From contig CAWFTP010000006.1 in assembly GCA_963818885.1 (NCBI GenBank), forward strand, positions 434,001 to 498,000: a stretch of DNA of 64,000 nt, given 5' to 3'. Position numbers and translations under genes: made by a program. The DNA is from DATFDN01 sp963818885 (lineage in GTDB: Bacteria > Pseudomonadota > Alphaproteobacteria > Acetobacterales > Acetobacteraceae). Shown here piece after piece: positions 57,101 through 64,000 of the stretch (the first letter of the stretch is position 1; each line of letters starts with the position of its first letter). Below the pieces are notes generated by a model. It made no database searches and was not told the origin of the DNA. It worked only from the letters and a program-made list of their open reading frames with translations.

Positions 57101-57331
57101 ACGCAGCTTGCGCCGTCGCCACCGCCGCCGGTGCATCGTCCGCCGTGATAGCCGGGACCGTCGGCGGCTGGCATTCAGTGGCTTCAGGTCATTGTCGCGG
57201 CTCTCCGGGAAGATACGTACGCCGAGCCGAACGATCTCGCCCGCCCCCGGTTCGCTTGCCCACTCATCCCAACGGACGACGGCGAAGCCGACCGAGGTGA
57301 CGCCGAGGTCGAAGCCCCAGATCGTCCGCAT
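54128..57331 (-). CDS. cas9: CRISPR-associated endonuclease Cas9 (type II-C, compact)
   Basis: This is a tracrRNA:crRNA-guided DNA endonuclease of 1067 residues, with no frame break. RuvC-I is WGFDLGVTSVGFAVVRW (Asp8). An arginine-rich bridge helix is at about 53-80 (NASRRRSRLSRRTMHRRR). RuvC-II is DLIRIELARAL (Glu543), HNH is EIDHIIPLSRS (His623), and RuvC-III is HRHHAVDALVVAL (His777, Asp780). All nuclease residues are intact. The C-terminal part (from about 830) holds the wedge and PAM-interacting domain; the PAM is unknown. The REC lobe (about 90-520) has acidic and basic low-complexity stretches (DEDGDEDEPN). It overlaps cas1 by four bases and is divergent from the tracrRNA gene. Confidence 0.98.
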   Translation of the reverse strand: MRTIWGFDLGVTSVGFAVVRWDEWASEPGAGEIVRLGVRIFPESRDNDLKPLNASRRRSRLSRRTMHRRRWRRRKLRELLAEAGLLPDSRAEPPGGQDPVLLRQHALCAALLPHELGWAIFHLLKRRGASGSRKYGSDSQTQTEEPQTAEEKEAQGKRDQLRAALGDRILVEHLASIRTSMERPRRRRDQGLERGMIEREFGALWCEQHKYHPSLLTSELREQIEAIAFRQRPTFFRRQTIGYCDLERGEERALKADWPTQHFEMLQLINDLRVEGGNLRPLDPEERARAQRYLQGTPEPPARARKKPLDEDGDEDEPNRHTWAGLRAAIKLGKNDRFTHERDKQKRRLGNATEIALRTALGPDFPDLPAASAIRSAIAEAWHLVEYRQAKGGGILEIRDWKEIACQRLALADRAEREWGLSREQAEALSEIKLPHGTGRHSLVAMQKMIRLMEAGMAYAAARKEAYPQTESGPLLNALPGPNAGELASKNARKPIDPFVLGAMESLLAGVRNPTVLRTLSELQKVVNKLLRKYGRPDLIRIELARALKKPAFRRLAEMKDNRDRDNRRRDLEKELAGLGKPITYGNVLRLSLLYEQNCRSPYSGESISCAQALDPMATEIDHIIPLSRSPHDNGQGNKVLCFVRENRSEDGKGQRTPYEWLRPDKDKWAHLTKTVWREMVRSKWPRQKRDRCLMQEPETEDQFTHRQLTDSSFIATAARAYLGLLFGGGRAGETAVQAVPAQAMAQLRRGWGIGLGQLLHGRADDAKKPRDDHRHHAVDALVVALTGPGSIHTLSCWWQARENHRHEKFRRPWPAFHADTKTKIEAIVVSHRVQAKLSGALHDELPLGLIEDSYAGGQPSFVIRKKVRTGVGGLSAGEIDRIVDGAVKDAIRKAVAAAGGDLRQAFAGEIRLPSRNHELGPVIRRVRVRGPKQNREVYDEVHRKQFKTNQALHSIALVRRDGAVVFEIRLKRDGPTAANGSKEAAKSEDQPIFLLCRGDMISRVLQDMTREIAVITDFYRNGQIFFTPHWYAGPPLRSPSRKPPELLNDGWRKVAVDPIGQCRAAR

Positions 57332-57346
57332 CGATCAATTCTCCCC

Positions 57347-57375
57347 TTGCCAGCATTATCCGGGGAGCATAACAT
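57347..57375 (+). promoter_or_regulatory. Putative tracrRNA promoter
   Basis: TTGCCA (57347-57352) and TAACAT (57370-57375) are separated by exactly 17 bases, matching sigma-70 hexamers at 5/6 and 4/6 positions. A start about 7 bases downstream would fall at the first base of the anti-repeat. The element lies in the 5' untranslated region of the divergent cas9 gene. Confidence 0.6.
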
Positions 57376-57381
57376 GTTTCT

Positions 57382-57500
57382 TGTAGCGATGTCTGGTGCG
57401 GACGCTTGCCGCAAGCAAAACTTTATCGTCCACACAGGTGCGGGCTGGGCATCCCGCGGACGACCCGCCCCAAAACCCCTGCTCGCGCGGGGGTTTTGTC
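57382..57500 (+). ncRNA. tracrRNA of the type II-C CRISPR-Cas9 system
   Basis: Bases 57382-57416 (starting TGTAGCGATG, ending CTTGCCGCAAGC) are complementary to nearly the whole 36-base CRISPR repeat. Pairing shows one bulged A, two U-U and one G-A mismatch and a G-U pair, the rest being Watson-Crick. After AAAACTTTA come a stem TCGTCC/GGACGA (57426-57431/57458-57463) enclosing GCGGG/CCCGC (57440-57444/57453-57457), and a terminator at 57472-57497. This is the order anti-repeat, nexus-like stem-loop, terminal hairpin expected of a tracrRNA. It is transcribed away from cas9, just upstream of it. Confidence 0.88.
57472..57497 (+). terminator. Terminator hairpin of the tracrRNA
   Basis: AAAACCCC (57472-57479) pairs with GGGGTTTT (57490-57497) across a short GC-rich loop. 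It forms a rho-independent terminator that is also the 3' hairpin of the tracrRNA. The A-tract before the stem makes it bidirectional. Confidence 0.85.
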
Positions 57501-57578
57501 TGACCGGCGTCAGGAGCAGCGTGCCGGGAAGGGCTACATGGGCAGCATTGCGGAGTCTGCGAGTCCCCCCTCACCCTG

Positions 57579-57609
57579 CCTCTCCCCCCGCGAGCTGCGG
57601 GGGGAGAGG
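57579..57609. repeat. GC-rich palindromic repeat (CTCTCCCC type)
   Basis: CCTCTCCCCCCGC (57579-57591) and GCGGGGGGAGAGG (57597-57609) form a perfect 13-bp stem with loop GAGCT. The CCCTCTCCCC/GGGGAGAGGG palindrome is a common small dispersed element in high-GC proteobacterial intergenic regions. It lies 23 bases after the stop of the FG-GAP gene (minus strand) and may end its transcript, although there is no T-tract. Confidence 0.65.
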
Positions 57610-57631
57610 GGAAGAATGGCGCGCAACCCCG

Positions 57632-59989
57632 TCACCGCATGTCCTGCCGGCTCAGCGGCTGCACCGGGTCGCGGCCGGCGGGGGCGTAGCTGAATTGGAG
57701 GTTGTTCCATAGCAGCACGTCCGAGCTGCGGTTGGCGTCGAAGCGGCCGATCGGATGCGCGGCGATCGGGCTGGTATCGAGGCGCAGCGCGGACCAGCCG
57801 CTGCCCGTTGCGGGCGTGGCGAACTCCCAAACCAGGGGATGGAAGCTCCCGCCCGCGGCGCTGACGGTCGTGCGCGCGACGTCGGCGAAGCCGTTGCCGT
57901 CGAAATCGCCGACCACCATTCCCCCCACCGATGCCGCTGGCGCGTTGCCGATGCTCGTCCAAGGTTGGTTCAGCCCGGCGGCGAGCCAGTGACCGTTCGA
58001 GATGCGCAGGATACGGGTGCGCCCGTCGTGCATGAAGTCGCCGAACAGGAGCTGCGAGCGGCGGTAGCTTGATGTGTCCATCAATTGCCAGTGCCGCCCG
58101 CCCGGCGCCCAGAACCATTCGGCGCCGGTCGCGAGGAACAGGTCGGCCTTACCGTCGCCGTCGAAATCGCCGACCGCCATGTCGGTGAGCTTCCAGGCGA
58201 CGACGTTGATCGTCTGCCACGGCGAGACGCCGCCCCAGGAGACATCGATATTGCCGTTGTGCAGGGCGATCACGTCGGTCCTTCCGTCACCGTCGAGATC
58301 GCCGAACAGCAGCGCGTCGGCCTTCTCCGGCATGCGGTTCAGCAGCCGCCACTCCGCCTGGCCGCCGGAGGAGTAGTACCACGCCGCGCCGGTGCCGACG
58401 AAGACGTCGTCGATGCCGTCGCCGTCGAAGTCGCCGACCGCCAGCGTCGCGGTCGGATTGGCCGCGTTGAACGCGTTGGCGTAGACGACCTGCTTCACCG
58501 GGTTGGTCGTCGCCGTCTCGATCGCGTCGCCCTGGGATTGCAGGAAGACGCTGTCATGGATCGCGGTGAACCGGCACGGCGTGCCGCGCTGGTCGATGTT
58601 GTGCCAGCCGGTGTGCAGGAAGCTGTTCCAGCCGACGTCGAAGTAGTCGCCCGACAGGCCGCCCTGCCAATGGCCGGGATCGAGGCTGCCGTGCATGTCG
58701 ACGTCGTGGGTGTCGCGCTCCTCGCTGAGGATGAGATTGTCGTATGCGGCGTAGCCGGTGGTGCCCCACGGGTCGGCGGCGATGGCGTGGGCGTGCTGGC
58801 GGTAGAAGACGTTGCCCTCGTTCAGGATGAACGCGCCGCCGCCGGTCACCGAGCCGTAGGCGCCGTTGTGGTGGATGAAGTTGCCGATGACGCGGACCGG
58901 CGTGGCGCGCGGATAGGCCGGCGGGTTGGCCGGGCAGGTCTGCGATTGGCTGTCATCGGTTCCCCGGGTGTCGACGGCCGAGCCGGTGACGTAGCCGATG
59001 TCGAGATGGTCGATCAGCACGTTCGGCACGTGCGGGCAGCCGGCGGGGAGGATCACGCATACGTCGATGCGGCGTTCGAGCGCGTGGGGGGGCGGCGTCG
59101 CCGGGACCGTCGGCTCGATGCGGATCGCTTGCGTCTCCGGCTGGTTCGCCGACTTGCACCGCGGGTCGCCTACCGGGCCGCGCAGGCGCATGCCGGTGAT
59201 GCGGACGTTGTCGGCGTCGACCCAGAAGATCGGCTGGTCGGTGGCCGCGCAGGTGTGCACCTCCGGCCCCTGGAACGTGTATTTGCGATAGCCGCGCAGG
59301 GTGACGCCGGCATGGAGGTGCTTGGGGAACTGTCCCTCCAGGTCGAGGGGCTGGGACGGATCGACCTCGATCACCGTGCCCCAGCCGAGGTTGAGCGCGC
59401 TGTCGAGCGCGGCCTCGCTCGCGACCGTGACGAAGCCCGAGGTCGGCCGGGCACCGGATTTGTCCACCGAATTGAAGCGGAAGTATTCCGCCTCGTTGAC
59501 CTCGCGCGTGCCGACCACCAGCGGCGTGCGCAGCACGGTGGAGCCGTTTTGCGGCGCGATGACGTAGGCGCGATTGACCGTGCCGCTGGGCTGGGTGCCG
59601 ATCAGGATCGCATCGCCGTCGAGCGCGAAGCGCTGCGCCGGCGAGCCGTCGTCGCAGGCTTGCAGCTCGAGCGGCTTGCCGGGAGTGACCGTGCCGCCGC
59701 GCACGCCGATGCAGAAGCGCGACTGCACCATGAGCTTGACGTCGTGGGTCGCGTCGATCTCCTTGATGCGCACCTGCTGCGCGACGGTGCCATTGCAGCT
59801 GTAGGTGAACACGGGCCCGCCGATCGCCCAGCCTGCTTCTGCGCCGAAATCGAGGCAGCGGTGGCCAAGGTCGTGGACGAAGAAGGCGCGGTCGGCGAGG
59901 GGCTGCGCGTGGGCGCTGTCGCAGGCAGGCGCCAGCCCGCCGCACGCGAGCCCGAGGACAACGAACAAGGCGGCTGGCAGCTTGCCCAT
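57632..59989 (-). CDS. Large secreted protein: lectin-like domain, beta-helix region and FG-GAP/VCBS repeats
   Basis: The protein has 785 residues with a signal peptide (MGKLPAALFVVLGLACGGLAPACDSAHAQ). About 30-130 looks like a ricin-type beta-trefoil (HRCLDFGAEAG, RFCIGVRGGTV, LELQACDDGSPAQRFALDG). About 180-470 has right-handed beta-helix features (VTLRGYRKYTFQG, DNVRITGMRLRG, VLIDHLDIGYVTGSAVDTRG, VRVIGNFIHHNGAYGSV). From about 510 on, repeated FG-GAP calcium-loop motifs appear: VGDFDGDGIDDVF, FGDLDGDGRTDVI, VGDFDGDGKADLF, VGDFDGNGFADV. It is probably an extracellular carbohydrate-binding or pectate-lyase-like protein; no catalytic residues could be assigned. It is not linked to the CRISPR genes. 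Confidence 0.85.
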   Translation of the reverse strand: MGKLPAALFVVLGLACGGLAPACDSAHAQPLADRAFFVHDLGHRCLDFGAEAGWAIGGPVFTYSCNGTVAQQVRIKEIDATHDVKLMVQSRFCIGVRGGTVTPGKPLELQACDDGSPAQRFALDGDAILIGTQPSGTVNRAYVIAPQNGSTVLRTPLVVGTREVNEAEYFRFNSVDKSGARPTSGFVTVASEAALDSALNLGWGTVIEVDPSQPLDLEGQFPKHLHAGVTLRGYRKYTFQGPEVHTCAATDQPIFWVDADNVRITGMRLRGPVGDPRCKSANQPETQAIRIEPTVPATPPPHALERRIDVCVILPAGCPHVPNVLIDHLDIGYVTGSAVDTRGTDDSQSQTCPANPPAYPRATPVRVIGNFIHHNGAYGSVTGGGAFILNEGNVFYRQHAHAIAADPWGTTGYAAYDNLILSEERDTHDVDMHGSLDPGHWQGGLSGDYFDVGWNSFLHTGWHNIDQRGTPCRFTAIHDSVFLQSQGDAIETATTNPVKQVVYANAFNAANPTATLAVGDFDGDGIDDVFVGTGAAWYYSSGGQAEWRLLNRMPEKADALLFGDLDGDGRTDVIALHNGNIDVSWGGVSPWQTINVVAWKLTDMAVGDFDGDGKADLFLATGAEWFWAPGGRHWQLMDTSSYRRSQLLFGDFMHDGRTRILRISNGHWLAAGLNQPWTSIGNAPAASVGGMVVGDFDGNGFADVARTTVSAAGGSFHPLVWEFATPATGSGWSALRLDTSPIAAHPIGRFDANRSSDVLLWNNLQFSYAPAGRDPVQPLSRQDMR

Positions 59990-60087
59990 GGTCACCCCCG
60001 CGCGCGATCTTTTCGTGTGCAGCGCGCAGGCTAGCGGCTTTGGTTCGTCCAATCCGTGAGCTGCCTCACAGGAGGACGCTCACCGGC

Positions 60088-60113
60088 GGGGCCGAACTGT
60101 ACAATTCGGCCCC
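60088..60113. repeat. Perfect 9-bp hairpin between the secreted-protein and metE-like genes
   Basis: GGGGCCGAA (60088-60096) pairs with TTCGGCCCC (60105-60113) around CTGTACAA. The 9-base word AACTGTACA occurs again about 40 bases further on. There is no T-tract. It could be an operator of the divergently placed upstream region or the end of the metE-like transcript; nothing else is seen in 60053-60200. Confidence 0.5.
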
Positions 60114-60201
60114 CTTGCGCCCCTCCGGCGGCCCGGAACTGTACATCCCGCGCACTCGCGCCCGGCCCGGTTCAGCCCGTTTTGGACGTTTCGCCCGCTT
60201 C

Positions 60202-61318
60202 TCACACGCCGCCCCAAACCTCCCGCGCAACCTCCACGCACAATTCGAGTTTCGCCCATTGCTCAGCCTCGGAGAGCTTGTTGCCCTCCTCGGTGCTGGC
60301 GAAGCCGCATTGCGGGCTGATGGCGAGCTGCTCGAGCGGCAGGTAGCGCGAAGCCGCGTCGATCCGGCGCTTCAGCTCGTCCTTGCTCTCGATCGCGCCG
60401 GTCTTGGTGGTCACCAGCCCGAGCACGACCCGCTTGCGCCCGCGCGGCACGAAGCGGAGCGGCTCGAAGCCGCCGGCGCGCTCGGTGTCGTACTCCATGA
60501 AGTAGGCGTCGGCGTCGATCCGGTTGAACAGCGCGTCGGCGACCGGCTCGTAGCCGCCCTGGGCGACCCAGGTCGAGCGGAAATTGCCGCGGCAGAGGTG
60601 CATGGTCACCGTCATGTCGGCGGGGCGGCCGCTAATCGCGTGGTTGATCAGGTCGGCGTAGGTGCCGACCAGTCCCTCGACGTGCTCGCCCCGCGCCTTC
60701 AGCCCCTCGACCTGGGCGGGGTCGCACAGATAGGCGAGGTACACCTCGTCGAGCTGCAGGTAGCGGCAGCCGGCTTCGGCGAAGGCGGCCACGGCGCCAC
60801 GGTAGGCCTCGCCCAGATCGGCGAAGAACGGGCCGAGGTCGGGGTAGGCGGCGCGGTCGATCGCCTCCCGCCCGCCGCGGAAATGCACGACGGAGGGGGA
60901 GGGGATGGTCTGCTTGGGGATCGCGGTCCCGCACCTGGCTCGCGAGGTAGCGGAAATGGTCGACCATCACCGGCTTGCGGTAGGCGATCCGCCCGGTGAC
61001 CCGCAGCGCGTGCGGCAGCATGACCTGGCCGTGGAACGCGATCTTGCGGTCGGGCTCGTAGATCTCGACGCCTTCGAGGCCGGCGACGAAGTCGTAGTGC
61101 CAGTAGGCGCGGCGGTACTCGCCGTCGGTCGCCGCGCGCAGCCCGATCGCCTCCTGGCGGGCGACGGCGGCGGCGATGCATCGGTCCTCCACCTGGGTTA
61201 GCTCTCCCGTCGAGAGATGTCCGGCTTTGCGCGCGGCGCGCGCCTCGGCGAGCTCGCGCGGGCGGAGCAGGCTACCGACGTGATCGGCGCGGAAGGGCGG
61301 GGTCGCGGGTTCCGGCAT
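60202..61318 (-). CDS. MetE-like cobalamin-independent methionine synthase C-terminal-domain protein, with apparent frameshift
   Basis: The protein corresponds to the stand-alone UROD/MetE-like barrel of about 370 residues, not the full two-domain MetE. RADHVGSLLRPRELAEAR is the start. LQLDEVYLAYL, MHLCRGNF and LAISPQCGFASTEEGNKLSEAEQWAKLELCV carry the zinc ligands (H-x-C and the C-terminal Cys) and the homocysteine site. The first frame breaks near 60924-60930. The continuation AIPKQTIPSPSVVHFRGGREAIDR appears one base on, owing to an extra C. It probably transfers methyl groups to a thiol such as homocysteine or a related compound. The start is ATG 61318. Confidence 0.86.
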
Positions 61319-61395
61319 GGGATCGGGCCTCCCTTGGGTCGCGCCAGCGTATCACGATGGACCGGCCCGTCCCGAGGCTCTAAGACGCAGCCCGC

Positions 61396-64000
61396 ATGTC
61401 GCTCCAGTCCTTGCTCGTGCGCGTGGTGGACACCTGTCGCCGCCGCGCGCTTCTCGTCGTTGCCGCCGGCGTCCTGGTGGCCCTGCTGTCCTGCCTCTAC
61501 GCGGCGGGCCATCTCGGCGTCAGCACCGACACCGACAAGATGTTCTCGAGCCATCTCGCCTTCCGCCAGGCCGAGGCGCGCTTCGCCAAGGACTTTCCCC
61601 AGTTCAGCGATCTGCTGGTGGTGGTGATCGATGCCGCCGAGCCCGAGCAGGCGACAGCGACGGCGGCGGCGCTCGCCAAGGAGCTGGCGGCGGACACCGC
61701 CGACTTCCGCACCGTCACCCGGCCGGACGCCTCGCCCTTCTTCGCCAAGGAGGGGCTGCTCTATCTCGACCCGGCGCAGCTCACGACGCTGACCAACCAG
61801 CTCATCTCGGCGCAGCCCTTCCTGGGCCAGCTGGTCGGCGACCCCAGCGCGCGCGGGCTGTTCTCGGCGCTCGCGCTGCTCGGCATGGGGGCGGCACGCG
61901 GCCAGGCCGACCTCGCCCCGTACGACCCGGTGCTGCGCGGCTTCACCGCGACCATCCAGAGCGCGCTCGACGGCCATCCGAAGCCGCTCTCCTGGCAGAG
62001 CCTGCTCGGCGGCGGCGTGAGCGACCTTGCCGGCAAGTACGTGTTCGTGCTCGCCCAGCCAAAGCTGAACTTCGGGTCCCTCGAGCCGGGCGGAGCCGCC
62101 GTCGCGGCGATCCAGTCGGCGGCTGCCAGAGCTACCCTACGTGCAGGACGGCTCGGCACGGGTGCGAATCACCGGCTCGGTCGCGCTCGCCGACGAGGAG
62201 TTCGCCTCGGTCGCCGAGGGAGCGCTCTGGGGCCTGCTCGGCAGCATCGTCCTGATCACCCTCTGGCTGTTCCTGGCGGTGAAGACGTGGCGGCTGATGC
62301 TGCCCATCCTGCTCACGCTCGGGGTCGGGCTCGCCCTCACCCTGCTGTTCGCCGCCGCGGCAGTGGGCACGCTCAACCTCGTGTCTGTCGGTTTCGGCGT
62401 TTTGTTCGTCGGCATCGCCGTCGACTTCGCGATCCAGTTCGCGGTCCGCTACCGCGAGCGCCGCCACGAGATCGACGACCTGCCCGAGGCGCTGCGCCGG
62501 ACGGCGGCGCGCACCGGCATCCAGATCCTGATCGCCGCGGTGGCGACGGCGGCCGGCTTCCTCGCCTTCGTGCCGACCGACTTCGTGGGCGTTGCCGAGC
62601 TCGGCGAGATCGCCGGCATCGGCATGCTGATCGCCTTCGTCTGCACGATGACATTCCTGCCCGCCGCGATCACCGTGTTCCGTCCCAAGGGGGAGGCGGC
62701 CGAGGTCGGCATCCCTAGGGCGGCGCATATCGACCGGTTCGTGCGGGAGCGGCGGATCCCAATCCTGATCGGGTTTGCCGCGCTCGGCATCGCGGCCCTG
62801 GTGTTCTCGCCCCACCTCGCCTTCGACTCCAACCCGCTGCACACCAAAAACCAGAACACCGAGGCGGTGCGCACGCTGAACGACCTGATCGCCTCGCCGG
62901 TGACCAACCCGTACACGATCGACATCATGGAGCCGTCGGTGGCGGCGGCGGCGAGCACGGCGGCCAAGCTACGCGCCCTGCCGAGCGTGCTGAGCGTACG
63001 CTCGATCAACAGCTTCGTCCCCGACGATCAGGATAAGAAGCTCGCGATCCTCTCCGACGCGCAGCAGATCCTGGAGCCGACCCTATCCGCCCCACCCGCA
63101 GCCACCCCGGCGGGACCCGCAGACATCCGCCTCGCCGCCAAGACCGCTCTCGAGCAGATCGAGCCGGCGTTGTCCCATGTGCCCGCCAACTCGGCGCTCG
63201 GGCCGCTGGCGCGGGCGTTGCAAGCGCTGACCACCGCCCCCGACCAGGTCCTGACGGCGGCGAATAAGGCGCTGACGGAGTTCCTGCCCGCCGAGCTCGA
63301 TCAGCTCCGGCTGTCGCTGTCCGCTGCGAAGGTCACGCTCGCCTCTCTGCCGGAGAGCGTGAAGCGCGACTGGCTGCTGCCCGATGGACGGGCACGCGTC
63401 CAGGTCGTCCCGAAGGGGATCTCGGACAAGACAGGGGATCAGCTCGCGACCTTCGTCGAGCAGGTGCGGAGCGTGGCGCCGAACGCCGGGGGCCCGGCGG
63501 TGACGATCCAGGAGACGAGCCGGACTATCATGACCGCCTTCCGCGACGCCGCCGCCTACGCGCTGGCGGCGATCGCGATCATCCTGCTGATCGCGTTGCG
63601 CAGCCTCCGTGACGCCGCGCTGGTGATGGCGCCACTCTTGATGTCGGGCCTCCTGACCCTGCTGGTGATCACCCTGCTGCCGCTGCCGCTGAACTACGCC
63701 AACATCATCGCGCTGCCTTTGCTGCTGGGGGTCGGGGTGTCCTTCAACATCTACTTCGTGATGAACTGGCGTGACGGGAGGCGTGCCGTGCTCGCCTCGC
63801 CCACCGCCCGGGCGATCCTGTTCTCCGCGCTGACCACGTCCACCGCGTTCGGCTCGCTGGCGCTGTCGCACCATCCAGGGACGGCCAGCATGGGCGATCT
63901 GCTGCTGATCAGCCTCGTCTGCACCCTGCTAGGCAGCTTCCTGTTCATCCCGGCGCTCCTTGCCTCCATCCGCTCTCCCTACGCCACCGCGCTGCTGGCG
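61396..64000 (+). CDS. hpnN: Hopanoid-associated RND/MMPL transporter HpnN, with apparent frameshift, 3' partial
   Basis: HpnN moves hopanoids to the outer membrane. The start SLQSLLVRVVDTCRRRALLVVAAGVLVALLSCLYAAGHLGVSTDTDKMFS is typical, with TM1 followed by a large periplasmic domain. The first frame breaks at AAIQSAAA near 62127-62130. The continuation ELPYVQDGSARVRITGSVALADEEFASVAEG, the RND helices VSVGFGVLFVGIAVDFAIQFAVRYRERRHE, and the second half to AIIALPLLLGVGVSFNIYFVMNW follow one base on, uninterrupted to the window end. About 869 residues are visible and the last helices are missing. The gene is divergent from the metE-like gene. Other hpn genes are not in the window. Confidence 0.93.

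Noticed and set aside
58085..60034. Plus-strand ORF of 649 codons opposite the secreted FG-GAP protein gene
   Set aside because: It is antisense to a gene with a signal peptide and clear repeats, has an Arg/Asp/Val-rich shadow composition, no recognisable domain and no ribosome-binding site; long antisense frames are expected at this GC content.

Overview
The window is high-GC DNA from an alphaproteobacterium. The gene orders trpB-trpA-accD-folC and purC-purS-purQ-purL, the hopanoid-associated transporter HpnN and the alphaproteobacterial type of type II-C CRISPR repeat suggest Rhodospirillales, possibly Acetobacteraceae; the family is inference. Genes are densely packed, with many ATGA or GTGA stop/start overlaps. 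No rRNA or tRNA gene was recognised.

Layout. 1-4225 is an RND efflux pair whose adaptor is cut by the window edge. It is followed by a small stress-type membrane protein and a structured, terminator-ended candidate sRNA (4575-4729). 4730-9157 (minus) is trpB-trpA-accD-folC, and pckA is divergent from it. 10965-14070 (plus) is a methyltransferase, a heptosyltransferase-like glycosyltransferase and a drug-type exporter. 14180-18877 (plus) holds an orphan solute-binding protein, a ferritin-like protein and two family III CoA-transferases. 19002-23017 (minus) is the purine block. 23110-27880 holds a peptide-type permease pair (plus) and a complete sugar-type ABC transporter (minus). 28395-31559 (plus) is an ArsR-regulated group. 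31640-34286 (minus) is hydrolase, EamA permease and quinone oxidoreductase. 34395-39894 holds a Crp/Fnr regulator, gluQ, an esterase, a polysaccharide deacetylase, a tRNA/rRNA methyltransferase and cysS. 39989-45416 holds a TauD-type dioxygenase, a very large indolepyruvate:ferredoxin oxidoreductase, a fatty-acid hydroxylase-type membrane enzyme and a small membrane protein. 45425-50859 (minus) is an iron/spermidine-type ABC transporter co-transcribed with AtuA and DUF4387 proteins.

The most notable block is 50996-57500. It holds a mazEF-like module, an 18-repeat CRISPR array, cas2, cas1 and cas9 (type II-C), and a tracrRNA gene divergent from cas9. The tracrRNA carries a near full-length anti-repeat, nested stem-loops, a terminator and a promoter that fits the consensus. 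Every CRISPR repeat also carries a promoter-like TTGCGG-N16-TACACT, as reported for other type II-C arrays that transcribe crRNAs from within repeats. After it come a large secreted lectin/beta-helix/FG-GAP protein, a MetE-like protein and hpnN, which runs off the end.

At least thirteen sites in twelve genes (including folC, the deacetylase, trmJ-like, IOR, atuA, mazE, mazF, metE-like and hpnN) show a reading-frame break. Each is explained by one, and once two, extra bases. All breaks go in the same direction, so insertion errors in the sequence are a better explanation than gene decay. Affected genes are annotated at their reconstructed extents.
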